DNA of 64,000 nucleotides. Origin: an uncultured Oscillospiraceae bacterium (GTDB taxonomy: Bacteria > Bacillota > Clostridia > Oscillospirales > Oscillospiraceae). The notes beneath the pieces are model-generated. The model did not search any database. It saw only the letters and a list, made by a program, of their open reading frames with translations, and was not told where the DNA came from. The translations under genes and the position numbers were made by a program. Positions 26,844-35,483 of the stretch are shown piece by piece. Within the stretch, counting starts at the first letter, position 1. Every line of letters starts with the position of its first letter. The stretch is from assembly GCA_934590355.1 (NCBI GenBank), contig CAKTOX010000007.1, positions 17,763 to 81,762 on the forward strand, in the 5' to 3' direction.

Positions 26844-27760
26844 TGCGCTTTTTTAATCGCATTTTAGCGCTGTGCTTATACGTTTATTGCGTCAGTTCGG
26901 TTACGAGAGTGCGGAAGAAACCGCCGCAGTCCGTTACCGTGACAGCGCACTTAACATATCTGCCATCGTTCGTGGCGAAACTGCCTTCCCCTTGAGGGGA
27001 AGGTGGGTCGGAGCGAAGCGGAGAGCCGGATGAGGTGTTTATATTCCTTACGAAAAAGACTTTAAATCACCTCATCAGTCAGGCTTACGCCTGACAGCTT
27101 CCCCTCAAGGGGAAGCCAATGTCTTAGTCATTACGCTGCCGTGTCTTTTATACATTTCAAATAACCAAAACTTCCGACCATGCGGGCGACCACTGCCGCG
27201 AGGGGCAATGGCGCTACAAACATCAGCGCAAAATTTCAGTGCGCCGACACGGTAACGAACTTCCGGCTAAGACTGCACCAACGCCTCCCTTGTGCAAAGG
27301 GAGGTGGGTTGCCGCTTGCGGCAAGCCGGAGGGATTGTTCTTTTAATAGCGCCTTGAGACAGTGCGAATACATCTATTATGTCAGCCCGAATCTGTTATT
27401 CCGACAAAACCGTTGCTGCACCGCACTACAATAGTGCGCGGCAGATACGGTTTTCTCCGTACTTTCGACACCGTGTTCACGCAATAACCGTATCCGTAGC
27501 TGCGTCAAAGCGCCTATGAAAAAACAATCCCTCAGTCACCTACGGTGACAGCTCCCTTTACGCAAGGGCAACCGGCGTTGAGCCAATGCGTCACGAACAT
27601 CGGAGCAAGATTTAACTGCACAGGCACGGTAACGGACTTCCAGCTAAGCTTGCACTCACGGGCAGCGAGAGCTTTACGGTTTTGCCAGCACGTTCGTAAC
27701 CGAGCCACCGCAATCACCGTATCGGCACAATCTCAAGGCGCTCTGCCCCCACGGCAGTGG
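26844..27760. repeat. Intergenic repeat mosaic (A, A', B, half D, C with A inside, A', A)
   Basis: No gene is supported over 900 bases. An A arm after element T, an A' arm, B (26983-27117) with linker, a degraded D start, A' arms, a C repeat split by an A unit (27283-27568), and inverted A' and A arms ending GGCAGTGGTTAG at the CPBP stop. Confidence 0.85.
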
Positions 27761-28453
27761 TTAGTTTATGGCGGAGGCGGCGAGGACGGCGTAGCCGTTG
27801 ACACTCATATGGAAGAAGATGCTCGTCCACAGCGAGCCCGAGCGCTCATACACCCAGCACAGCACCACCGCGGCGGGGATATACTGCACCGCCATTATGA
27901 GGTAGCTTGGATCCCACAGCGCAACGGCGTACTGCCAGACGTGGTAAAGGCAAAACATCGCCGACGACACGACGTACGCCGCGACGCGGCTTTTCGGATA
28001 TATCCCGCAGAACAGTCCGCCGCGGAACAGGCACTCCTCCGCAACAGGCGCCAAAAACACGGTCATCGCAATCATCATCCCGCGCTGCGTGCCGAGCATC
28101 GCGCCGATGGTCTCCTCATTGAGGTTGTTTTGCAGCTCCACGCCCAGCGCCGTCAGCAGCAGCGACACCGCCATGCTCAGCACGAAATACGCGCCCCAGC
28201 CGAGGAAGAACGTCCACAGGCAATGCGCCGGCGCGTCGATGAGTCCGTCAAAGCTGCGGCGCAGGTACCTGCCGAGGAGCACGAACACGAGCAGCGTCGT
28301 GAGCGCATAGTACATGAGATTTATCTGCTCCGCGCTCATGATCTCGGGCTTGAACGCCACAAGCACGCTCAGCGCTATCGGGAACACCGCAACGTGCAGC
28401 ACCAGCAGCACCATCGCGCTCCAAAACTCGGATTTTTTCAGTCTGTCTCTCAT
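27761..28453 (-). CDS. CPBP (CAAX/Abi-type) intramembrane metalloprotease
   Basis: A 230-residue protein with seven or eight membrane helices. The CPBP motif 1 EExxxR is present as APVAEECLFRGGLF, and later helices carry FCLYHVWQYA (histidine of motif 2) and IFFHMSVNG (motif 3), so the glutamate and histidine metal ligands look intact. Members process membrane proteins or handle peptides; the substrate here is unknown. Its start overlaps the mutS stop (TGATG). The stop TAA plus preceding C comes from the A' end GGCAGTGGTTAG. Confidence 0.88.
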   Translation of the reverse strand: MRDRLKKSEFWSAMVLLVLHVAVFPIALSVLVAFKPEIMSAEQINLMYYALTTLLVFVLLGRYLRRSFDGLIDAPAHCLWTFFLGWGAYFVLSMAVSLLLTALGVELQNNLNEETIGAMLGTQRGMMIAMTVFLAPVAEECLFRGGLFCGIYPKSRVAAYVVSSAMFCLYHVWQYAVALWDPSYLIMAVQYIPAAVVLCWVYERSGSLWTSIFFHMSVNGYAVLAASAIN

Positions 28454-31050
28454 CAGCCCCTCGCTTTCTCGCAGAGCGTGCTCAGCAGATTGAGCGCATC
28501 GAGCGGCGTGAGGGAATTTACGTCGGTGGCGCGGAGTATCCTGCCGATCTCGCTCTCGCCTGCATCGACGAGGCTTATCTGATCGTCCTTTTCCTTCTTC
28601 TCCGCGGCGGGCGCGGCGGCGTCGCGCTCAAGCTGCTTGAGATAGGTCTTGGCCTTGGCTATGACCTTATCGGGCACGCCCGCGAGCTTTGCGACCTCGA
28701 TGCCGTAGCTGTCGTCGGCGGCGCCCGGTACTATTTTGCGCAAAAACACGAGCGTATCGCCCTGCTTTTTCGCGCTTATCGAGAAGTTATGCACACCGTC
28801 CACGCTGCCCTCGAGCGCACTCAGCTCGTGATAATGCGTTGCGAACATCGTCTTTGCGCCGAGCCTTTTCCTGTCCGCGCAGTATTCAAGCACCGCACGG
28901 GCTATCGCCATGCCGTCATACGTCGAGGTGCCGCGGCCTATCTCGTCGAGAATGAGCAGGCTGTTTTCGCTCGCGTATTGCAGGATATTTGCGACCTCGC
29001 TCATTTCGAGCATGAACGTGGACTGCCCCGAGGCGAGATCGTCCGAGGCGCCGATGCGCGTGAACACGCGGTCAACAACGCCGATGACGGCGCTCTTTGC
29101 GGGAACGAAGGAGCCTATCTGCGCCATGAGCACGATGAGCGCGGTCTGACGCATATAGGTGCTCTTACCTGCCATGTTGGGGCCGGTGACTATCGCAACG
29201 CGGTTCGAGTCGCAGTTGAGCTGCGTGTCATTGGGCACGAAGGCGACCTCGCTGAGCGTCTGCTCAACGACGGGGTGGCGTCCCTCGCGGATGGTCAGCT
29301 CGCCCGAGGCATCGACCTGCGGCATACAGTAATCGTTCCGCACCGCGACCTCGGCAAACGAGCAATAGACGTCCAGCGCCGCTATCGCGTCCGCCGTGGC
29401 CTGAACCTGCGCGACCTTGCCTGCAATGGTATTGCACAGGTCAACGAAGAACTCGTACTCAAGCTGCTTTATTTTCTCCGACGCCGTCAGCAGCGAGGTC
29501 TCAAGCTCCTTGAGCTCGGGGGTGAAATACCTCTCGCTCGAAACGAGCGTCTGCTTTCTGATATAGCTGTCGGGTATCTTCGCAGACGCGGAATTGGGCA
29601 CCTCGATATAATATCCGAACACCTTGTTATAGCCGATCTTGAGCTTCTTCGCACCCGTGCGCTGCCGCTCCTCGGCCTCGAGCTGCGCGACCGCCTGCGC
29701 GCCGTTATCGCGTATATTGCGCAGCTTATCGACCTGCTCGGAGTAGCCCGCGCGCAGTATCCCGCCCTCGCGGACGGAAAACGGCGGGTCGTCGCAGATC
29801 GCCCAGTTTATCCTCATGAGTATCTCGTCAAGCGTGTCCAGCTCCGCGATCTGACGAAGCTGTGCGCTCTTAAAGGGCTTAAGAAGCTCAACTATCCTCG
29901 GCAGCGCCGCCGCGCAGTCACGCAGCACAAGCAGGTCCCTGCCGTTTGCGGTGCCGTAGACGACGCGCCCGATGAGCCGCTGCATATCGCCCATGCCGCG
30001 CAGGGTCTCGATGATCTCGCCGCGCGCGACGTTATCCTTATAAAGCTCCTCCACCGCGCCGAGCCTGCGCTTTATGGCAACGGGGCTCAATAGCGGCCGC
30101 TCTATCCATGCGCGAAGCAGTCTGCCGCCCATGGGGGTCTTGGTCTTATCCAGCACCCACAGCAGCGAGCCGCGCTTTTCGCCCGTGCGCAGCGCCTCGG
30201 TGAGCTCGAGCGAGCGGCGTGTCGCCCAGTCAAGCTCCATGTATCGCCCGCCGGTGAACAGGTCTATCCTGCGGATGTGCGCCATGTCGGTCTTTTGCGT
30301 CTCGCTTATGTAGCGCAGCAGCGCACCCGCGGCGCTCACGGCGGCGGGGGTGTCGCCCAGCCCCGCGTCGTCAACGCTGCCGAGCTTAAACTGTTCGCAT
30401 ATGCGCGCGGCGCACTCCATATATTCGTAATCGTCCCCGCCCATTTCGAGCAGGCAGCCGAGCTTTTTCTGCGCAAACTCCGGTATCGTGCGCGTTTCCG
30501 CCGCGGCCTTGTTCATGATAAGCTCGCGCGGGGCAAAACGCGCAAGCTCGTTGAGCGCGTGGCTGAGATTATCTCCCTCGAACGCCGCAACGCAGAATTC
30601 GCCCGTGGAAATGTCGCAGAACGCGGCGGCGCAGCGGCCCGATTCGTAGTACACGGCGCCGAGGTAATTACTGCGCCCCTCGTCGAGCATCGCCGCGTCC
30701 GTGACCGTGCCGGGGGTGATGATGCGGATGACGTCGCGCTTGACGAGACCCTTCGCGGTCGCGGGGTCCTCGATCTGCTCGCAGATGGCGACCTTGTAGC
30801 CACGCGCGATGAGTCGTGCGATATAGGTCTGGCTGCTGTGGTACGGCACGCCGCACATGGGAGTGCGCTGCTCGGGGTCGGCAACGGAGCGGTCGCGCGT
30901 GGTCAGCGCGAGGTCGAGCTCCTTGGACGCGATCTTGGCGTCGTCGTCGAACATCTCGTAAAAATCGCCCAGACGGAAAAACAGCAGACAGTCGCTGTAT
31001 TTCGACTTTATCTGCTGATATTGCATTTTCATCGGTGTAAGCTCTGCCAT
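28453..31050 (-). CDS. mutS: DNA mismatch repair protein MutS
   Basis: An 865-residue protein of typical MutS length. The mismatch-reading F-x-E motif is in RLGDFYEMFDDDA near residues 27-39; the Walker A is GPNMAGKSTYMRQ; the Walker B region is LLILDEIGRGTSTYDG and the signature ASGQSTFMLEMSEV. It recognises mispairs and recruits MutL; no MutH exists here, consistent with a nicking MutL. The gene starts from an unusual repeat-derived ribosome binding site with a hairpin between SD and ATG. It is followed by the CPBP protease. Confidence 0.97.
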   Translation of the reverse strand: MAELTPMKMQYQQIKSKYSDCLLFFRLGDFYEMFDDDAKIASKELDLALTTRDRSVADPEQRTPMCGVPYHSSQTYIARLIARGYKVAICEQIEDPATAKGLVKRDVIRIITPGTVTDAAMLDEGRSNYLGAVYYESGRCAAAFCDISTGEFCVAAFEGDNLSHALNELARFAPRELIMNKAAAETRTIPEFAQKKLGCLLEMGGDDYEYMECAARICEQFKLGSVDDAGLGDTPAAVSAAGALLRYISETQKTDMAHIRRIDLFTGGRYMELDWATRRSLELTEALRTGEKRGSLLWVLDKTKTPMGGRLLRAWIERPLLSPVAIKRRLGAVEELYKDNVARGEIIETLRGMGDMQRLIGRVVYGTANGRDLLVLRDCAAALPRIVELLKPFKSAQLRQIAELDTLDEILMRINWAICDDPPFSVREGGILRAGYSEQVDKLRNIRDNGAQAVAQLEAEERQRTGAKKLKIGYNKVFGYYIEVPNSASAKIPDSYIRKQTLVSSERYFTPELKELETSLLTASEKIKQLEYEFFVDLCNTIAGKVAQVQATADAIAALDVYCSFAEVAVRNDYCMPQVDASGELTIREGRHPVVEQTLSEVAFVPNDTQLNCDSNRVAIVTGPNMAGKSTYMRQTALIVLMAQIGSFVPAKSAVIGVVDRVFTRIGASDDLASGQSTFMLEMSEVANILQYASENSLLILDEIGRGTSTYDGMAIARAVLEYCADRKRLGAKTMFATHYHELSALEGSVDGVHNFSISAKKQGDTLVFLRKIVPGAADDSYGIEVAKLAGVPDKVIAKAKTYLKQLERDAAAPAAEKKEKDDQISLVDAGESEIGRILRATDVNSLTPLDALNLLSTLCEKARG

Positions 31051-31080
31051 TTTTTCAGTGGCGCTTTAGCGCCTCTCCTA
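31046..31080 (-). promoter_or_regulatory. Hairpin-spaced ribosome binding site of mutS
   Basis: On the minus strand: AGGAGA (31079-31074), hairpin GGCGCTAAAGCGCC (31073-31060), nine bases, then ATG at 31050. Unfolded spacing is 23 bases; folding the hairpin leaves nine. It is nearly identical to the gyrA and gyrB starts. Confidence 0.7.
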
Positions 31081-31458
31081 TACATATTTTGCGGTATCAC
31101 GGTATCGAAGCTGCGGATAAAACCGCATTTGCCGCGCTCCCCGTGGGATTGGTGAATTTATTTTTGTTGCACTTTCGTAGTGCGTCAATGCCTTCCCCTT
31201 GCGGAGCTTGAGGGCAACTGGCGTTGAGTCAGTTCGCCTTGACGCTCCTACCGATACATTTTTTTCGCTTGCTCGGTTACTATTCTACCGACGAAACCAT
31301 AACATGCGGGCGAGCAATGCTCGCCCCTACATTATTGTCGGAAGTGCGGTCAACGCCGTAGGGGCGACCATTGGTCGCCCGCTGCTGCGTCTTTGTCGGC
31401 AGTCCGTTACCGTGTCCGCGCAGTATAATCCACCGCCATTGTCGGTTGCGCCTCTGCC
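31081..31458. repeat. Intergenic repeat mosaic (A, partial B, A, D, A')
   Basis: No gene is supported. An A arm whose end forms the mutS ribosome binding site, a fragment of B (near 31190), another A arm, D (31306-31382) and an A' arm that runs into the rnhA coding end. Confidence 0.8.
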
Positions 31459-31905
31459 TCAACGGCAGTTGCCCCCATGGCAGTGGGCGACGGCGAGGGC
31501 GTCGCAGCGGTTATTATACTCATTCTCCGCGTGGCCCTTGACCCAATGGCAGCGCACCTCGTGCTTCTCGCACAGCTCCAGAAGCTGCGCCCACAGATCC
31601 GAATTCAGCGCGGGCTTTTTATCCGCCTTTTTCCATCCGTTTTTTCTCCACGAGACCGCCCAGCCCTTACTTAGCCCGTCCACGACGTATTTCGAGTCCG
31701 AGTACAACTCCACGACGCACGGCTCCTTGAGCGCGCCGAGCGCCTTGATGACGCCGGTCAGCTCCATGCGGTTGTTCGTCGTCTGCTTCTCGCCGCCGGA
31801 CATCTCCTTCTTTGCGCCGTTATAGCACAGTATCGCGCCCCAGCCGCCCGGCCCGGGGTTGCCCGAGCACGCGCCGTCGGTGTAGATCGTGACGGTTTTC
31901 TTCAT
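31459..31905 (-). CDS. rnhA: Ribonuclease HI
   Basis: A 148-residue type 1 RNase H that removes RNA from RNA-DNA hybrids. The four catalytic acids match the E. coli numbering exactly: D10 (YTDGACSGNPG), E48 (NNRMEL), D70 (YSDSKYV), D134 (NNRCDALA). The basic protrusion (WRKNGWKKADKKP) is present. The C-terminus AHCHGGNCR is read from repeat A', and its last three residues and stop (NCR, TGA) are identical to the end of SerS, so both borrow the same repeat. The start overlaps the SHOCT gene stop by four bases. Confidence 0.94.
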   Translation of the reverse strand: MKKTVTIYTDGACSGNPGPGGWGAILCYNGAKKEMSGGEKQTTNNRMELTGVIKALGALKEPCVVELYSDSKYVVDGLSKGWAVSWRKNGWKKADKKPALNSDLWAQLLELCEKHEVRCHWVKGHAENEYNNRCDALAVAHCHGGNCR

Positions 31906-32411
31906 TTCAGACCGTATTTCCCCATCAAAATGTTATATTCCTCTTTCTCGATGATGCCGTTCTTGAGCATCTCGCGCAGCTGTCCGGCGCGCTTTTCGCT
32001 CGGCGCGGCGGCGTAGTTCGGCTCCACGTGCTCATGGTCATCGTCGCAGCGCGTGAGGTCGTCGCGCATTTTTTCGGTCAGGCGCTTCGACAGGCTCTCG
32101 CCCTGCTTGACGAGCTGCGTCAGGTCGACAGTCGCGCTGCCCTTGCCTCTGCGCGCGGCGGGACGCACGCTCTCGCTCGGCGTGCTCGCGTCGGAGCTCT
32201 TGTTCTCGTTTGCCTTCGCGTTCTTCATTGCGGCAACGGCGAAAAACAGGATCACCGCGAATATGATGATCATGAATATCGCACCGCCGGCGCTGTCGCT
32301 GTCGATCATGTTCAGCAAGAAAACAATTCCGAAGATCACGCCGAAAACGAGCTTCGTTTTGCTGCTCTCGGGGCTGTTGTTTTTGTTACGATTTTCTCTG
32401 TTGTCATTCAT
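31902..32411 (-). CDS. SHOCT-domain membrane protein
   Basis: A 169-residue protein: a charged N-terminus, two membrane helices (about 21-36 and 42-62), a basic low-complexity linker and a C-terminal SHOCT domain (RAGQLREMLKNGIIEKEEYNILMGKYGLK). SHOCT is a short C-terminal oligomerisation module often found on membrane proteins of unknown role. SD GAGG is 8 bases before the ATG. It is coupled to rnhA by ATGA overlap; no functional link is obvious. Confidence 0.75.
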   Translation of the reverse strand: MNDNRENRNKNNSPESSKTKLVFGVIFGIVFLLNMIDSDSAGGAIFMIIIFAVILFFAVAAMKNAKANENKSSDASTPSESVRPAARRGKGSATVDLTQLVKQGESLSKRLTEKMRDDLTRCDDDHEHVEPNYAAAPSEKRAGQLREMLKNGIIEKEEYNILMGKYGLK

Positions 32412-32711
32412 AATTTCAGCCTCTTTTTTTAATCACGCTTTAACATTTTACCTATACATCTATTGCGGTATCACGGTATCGAAACTGCTGACAAAGCCGT
32501 ATTTGCCTCGCTGCTCGCCCCTACATTCTCGTCGGAAGTGCAGGCTATGCCGTAGGGGCGACCATTGGTCGCCCGCTGCTGCGTCTTTGTCGGCAGTCCG
32601 TTACCGTGTCGGCGCAGTATAATCCACCGCCATTGTCGGTTGCGCCAGTGGCTCAACGCCAGTTGCCCCCACGGCAGTGGGCGCCGGTTGCCGTCACCGT
32701 GACAGTGCAGC
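32412..32711. repeat. Intergenic repeat mosaic (A, partial D, A')
   Basis: No gene is supported. An A arm, a D repeat lacking its first bases (32513-32576), an A' arm, then tandem A' end fragments. The repeat continues into the 3' end of gyrA, whose last codons up to about 32780 are also repeat sequence. Confidence 0.8.
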
Positions 32712-35249
32712 TTATTCTTCCTCCGATGTCGGCTGCGCCTCTGCCTCAACGGCAGTTGCCTCAACGCCGGTTCCATCGTCTGTTTCGGAGTCCTCCTTAT
32801 CGGCGGGGGCGATGGAGATGACCTTCGCGTCCTCGCCGAGGCGCATGACGCGCACGCCCTGAGTGCTGCGCGAGAGCAGGCTGATGCTTCCGACATCCAT
32901 GCGGATTATCGTGCCGTCGTCGGAAATGACGAGCAGATCCTCCTCGCCCGAAACGACCGCAACGTCCGCGATCGGACCGGTCTTATCGGTGACGTTATAG
33001 TTTTTAAGTCCCATGCCGCCGCGATTCTGCACGCTGTATTCGCCCACGTCGGTGCGCTTGCCGTAGCCGTTTTCGGTTATCGACAGGATAGCGGTGCCCT
33101 CCGCCGCGATGCCGGCGCCGACGACGAAATCGCCCTCGCGCAGTCTGATGCCGCGCACGCCGACGGCGTCACGACCCATTGCGCGCGCGTCGGTCTCGTT
33201 AAAGCAGATCGCCATGCCGTCGTGAGTTGCAAGCAGTATCTTGTCCTCGCCCGAGGTCTGGAGCACCGCCATCAGCTCGTCGCTCTCGTCAAGCGACAGC
33301 GCGCGGATGCCGTTGGAGCGGATATTCTTAAACGCCGACTGCGCCGTGCGCTTGACCGTGCCGTTTCGGGTCACGAAAACGAGGTAGCTGTCCTCATTTA
33401 TGCCGCGGCCGGCTATCATCGCGCTGACCTTCTCGCCGGGGTCTGTCGGGATTATATTGACAATGTTCTGACCGCGCGCCGATCTGCCCGCCTCGGGGAT
33501 GCGGTAGCCCTTGCGGACGTAGACCTTTCCGAGATTCGTGAAGAACAGTATGCTGTCGTGCGTGGAGGCGGTGAACACGGTCTCGACATAGTCCTCCTCA
33601 CGCGTCGCCATCGCCTTGACGCCCTTGCCGCCGCGGCCCTGAGCGCGATACTCCGCCGTGGGCAGGCGCTTTATGTAGCCGTTGTGGGTCAGGGTGTAGA
33701 CGCAGTCCTCCTCGTCGATGAGGTCCTCGATGTCTATCTCGTCCTCAACGTCCTGGATCTCGGTCTTGCGCTCGTCGCCGTACTTGTCGCGGATCTCAAG
33801 CAGCTCGGTCTTGAGAACGCCCTTTATCTTCTCGGGGTCTGCAAGCAGCTCCTTGTAATACGCAATGCGCGCCTCGAGCTCGCGGTACTCGTTCTCGAGC
33901 TTCTCTCGGTCGAGACCCTGCAGGGATTTAAGACGCATATCCAGTATCGCCTGCGCCTGAACGTCGGAAAGTCCGAAGCGCTCCATGAGGTTCTGCTTTG
34001 CGTTGTCGTAGCTGTTGCGGATAATGTGGATGACCTCGTCGATGTTGTCCTGCGCGATGAGCAGACCCTCCAGCAGGTGGGCGCGCTCCTCGGCCTTTTT
34101 GAGGTCGAACCTGGTTCTGCGCACGATGAGCTCCTCCTGGAAGGTGAGGTACTCGTCGATGATGTGGCGCAGGTTGAGTATCTTCGGCTGGGACTGGTTG
34201 TTGACAAGTGCCAGCATATTTATCGAAAAGCTCGTCTGCATCTGGGTCTGCGAGAGCAGGCGGTTGAGCACGACCTGCGGGTTCGCGTCGCGCTTTAGCT
34301 CGATGACTATGCGCATACCGTTGCGGTCGGTCTCGTCGCGCAGGTCGGAGATGCCCTCGATGCGCTTCTCGCGCACGTTTTCCGCAATGGCGGCGATGAG
34401 CTGGCGCTTATTGACCTGATACGGAAGCTCGGTCACGATGATCCTCGTTCTGTCCTTGCCGAACTCCTCAAACTCCGTGCGCGCACGCATGATGACCTTG
34501 CCGCGGCCGGTCATATACGCCTGACGGATGCCGCTTCTGCCCATGATGATGCCCTTGGTCGGGAAGTCGGGGCCGGTGACGTGCTGCAAAAGCTCGTTCA
34601 TGGTCGCCTCGGGGTTATCCAGCACGCAGATGCAGGCGTTTATGACCTCGGTGAGGTTGTGCGGCGGGATATTCGTCGCCATGCCGACCGCGATACCCGA
34701 CGAGCCGTTTACAAGCAGGTTCGGAAATCTCGACGGCAGCACACGCGGCTCCTTGCGCGTCTCGTCGAAGTTTGCGTCCCAATCGACGGTGTCCTTCTCG
34801 ATATCGCGCAGCATCTCGTCTGCCATGCGTGCCATGCGCGCCTCGGTGTAACGGTATGCCGCGGGGGGGTCGCCGTCAACGGAGCCGAAGTTGCCGTGGC
34901 CTTCTATGAGCGGATAGCGCATCGAAAAGTCCTGAGCAAGACGCACCAGCGCATCGTAGACCGATGCGTCGCCGTGCGGGTGGTATCTGCCGAGCACGTC
35001 GCCGACTGCGGTCGCGCACTTGCGGAACGCCTTGTCATGCGTGAGGTTGTCCTCGTACATCGCGTAGAGGATCCTGCGGTGGACGGGCTTGAGTCCGTCG
35101 CGCACATCAGGCAGAGCGCGCCCGATTATAACGCTCATCGCGTACTCGATATAGCTGTTTTTCATCTCGCTCACAAGCTCGGATTGAACTATGTGCTGCT
35201 CGGGAAAAGCTATGTCCTCGGGTTTGTAATCCTTGTTCTTACTTGCCAT
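32712..35249 (-). CDS. gyrA: DNA gyrase subunit A
   Basis: An 845-residue protein that, with GyrB, introduces negative supercoils. The catalytic tyrosine is Y134 (AAYRYTEARMA); the GyrA-box QGRGGKG in the C-terminal wrapping domain separates it from ParC. The quinolone region reads HPHGDASVYD with Ala at residue 95, the E. coli Ser83 position. The last 20 or so residues (GVEATAVEAEAQPTSEEE) are translated from A' repeat sequence. The start uses a hairpin-spaced ribosome binding site identical to that of gyrB. Confidence 0.97.
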   Translation of the reverse strand: MASKNKDYKPEDIAFPEQHIVQSELVSEMKNSYIEYAMSVIIGRALPDVRDGLKPVHRRILYAMYEDNLTHDKAFRKCATAVGDVLGRYHPHGDASVYDALVRLAQDFSMRYPLIEGHGNFGSVDGDPPAAYRYTEARMARMADEMLRDIEKDTVDWDANFDETRKEPRVLPSRFPNLLVNGSSGIAVGMATNIPPHNLTEVINACICVLDNPEATMNELLQHVTGPDFPTKGIIMGRSGIRQAYMTGRGKVIMRARTEFEEFGKDRTRIIVTELPYQVNKRQLIAAIAENVREKRIEGISDLRDETDRNGMRIVIELKRDANPQVVLNRLLSQTQMQTSFSINMLALVNNQSQPKILNLRHIIDEYLTFQEELIVRRTRFDLKKAEERAHLLEGLLIAQDNIDEVIHIIRNSYDNAKQNLMERFGLSDVQAQAILDMRLKSLQGLDREKLENEYRELEARIAYYKELLADPEKIKGVLKTELLEIRDKYGDERKTEIQDVEDEIDIEDLIDEEDCVYTLTHNGYIKRLPTAEYRAQGRGGKGVKAMATREEDYVETVFTASTHDSILFFTNLGKVYVRKGYRIPEAGRSARGQNIVNIIPTDPGEKVSAMIAGRGINEDSYLVFVTRNGTVKRTAQSAFKNIRSNGIRALSLDESDELMAVLQTSGEDKILLATHDGMAICFNETDARAMGRDAVGVRGIRLREGDFVVGAGIAAEGTAILSITENGYGKRTDVGEYSVQNRGGMGLKNYNVTDKTGPIADVAVVSGEEDLLVISDDGTIIRMDVGSISLLSRSTQGVRVMRLGEDAKVISIAPADKEDSETDDGTGVEATAVEAEAQPTSEEE

Positions 35250-35301
35250 TTTTTCAGTGGCGCTTCAGCGCCCCTCCTATACATTTTTTGCGTGAACACG
35301 G
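35245..35301 (-). promoter_or_regulatory. Hairpin-spaced ribosome binding site of gyrA
   Basis: GGAGG (35277-35273) abuts the hairpin GGCGCTGAAGCGCC (35272-35259), followed by nine bases and the ATG at 35249. The 57 bases 35245-35301 are identical to 37411-37467 in front of gyrB. Confidence 0.75.
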
Positions 35302-35483
35302 CTATTGCCATAGGGGCAATTCGCCTTGAGATTTTACCTATACATTTATTGCGTCAGCACGGGTACGAGGGTGCCGATAAAACCGTAGCAGTCCGTTACC
35401 GTGTCAGCGCAGTGAAATCTTACTTAATTGTCGGTTGCGCCATTGCCTCCACGGCGAGTGGCGCATCGCCCCCATGGCAGTGG
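35302..35483. repeat. Repeat A and A' arms between gyrB and gyrA
   Basis: Partial A' and A arms fill the gap; the last one ends GGCAGTGGTTAG and supplies the gyrB stop. No terminator is seen, so gyrB-gyrA may be one transcript. Confidence 0.8.

Noticed and set aside
27545..28582. A 345-codon plus-strand open frame
   Set aside because: First part is repeat, second part is antisense to the CPBP gene.
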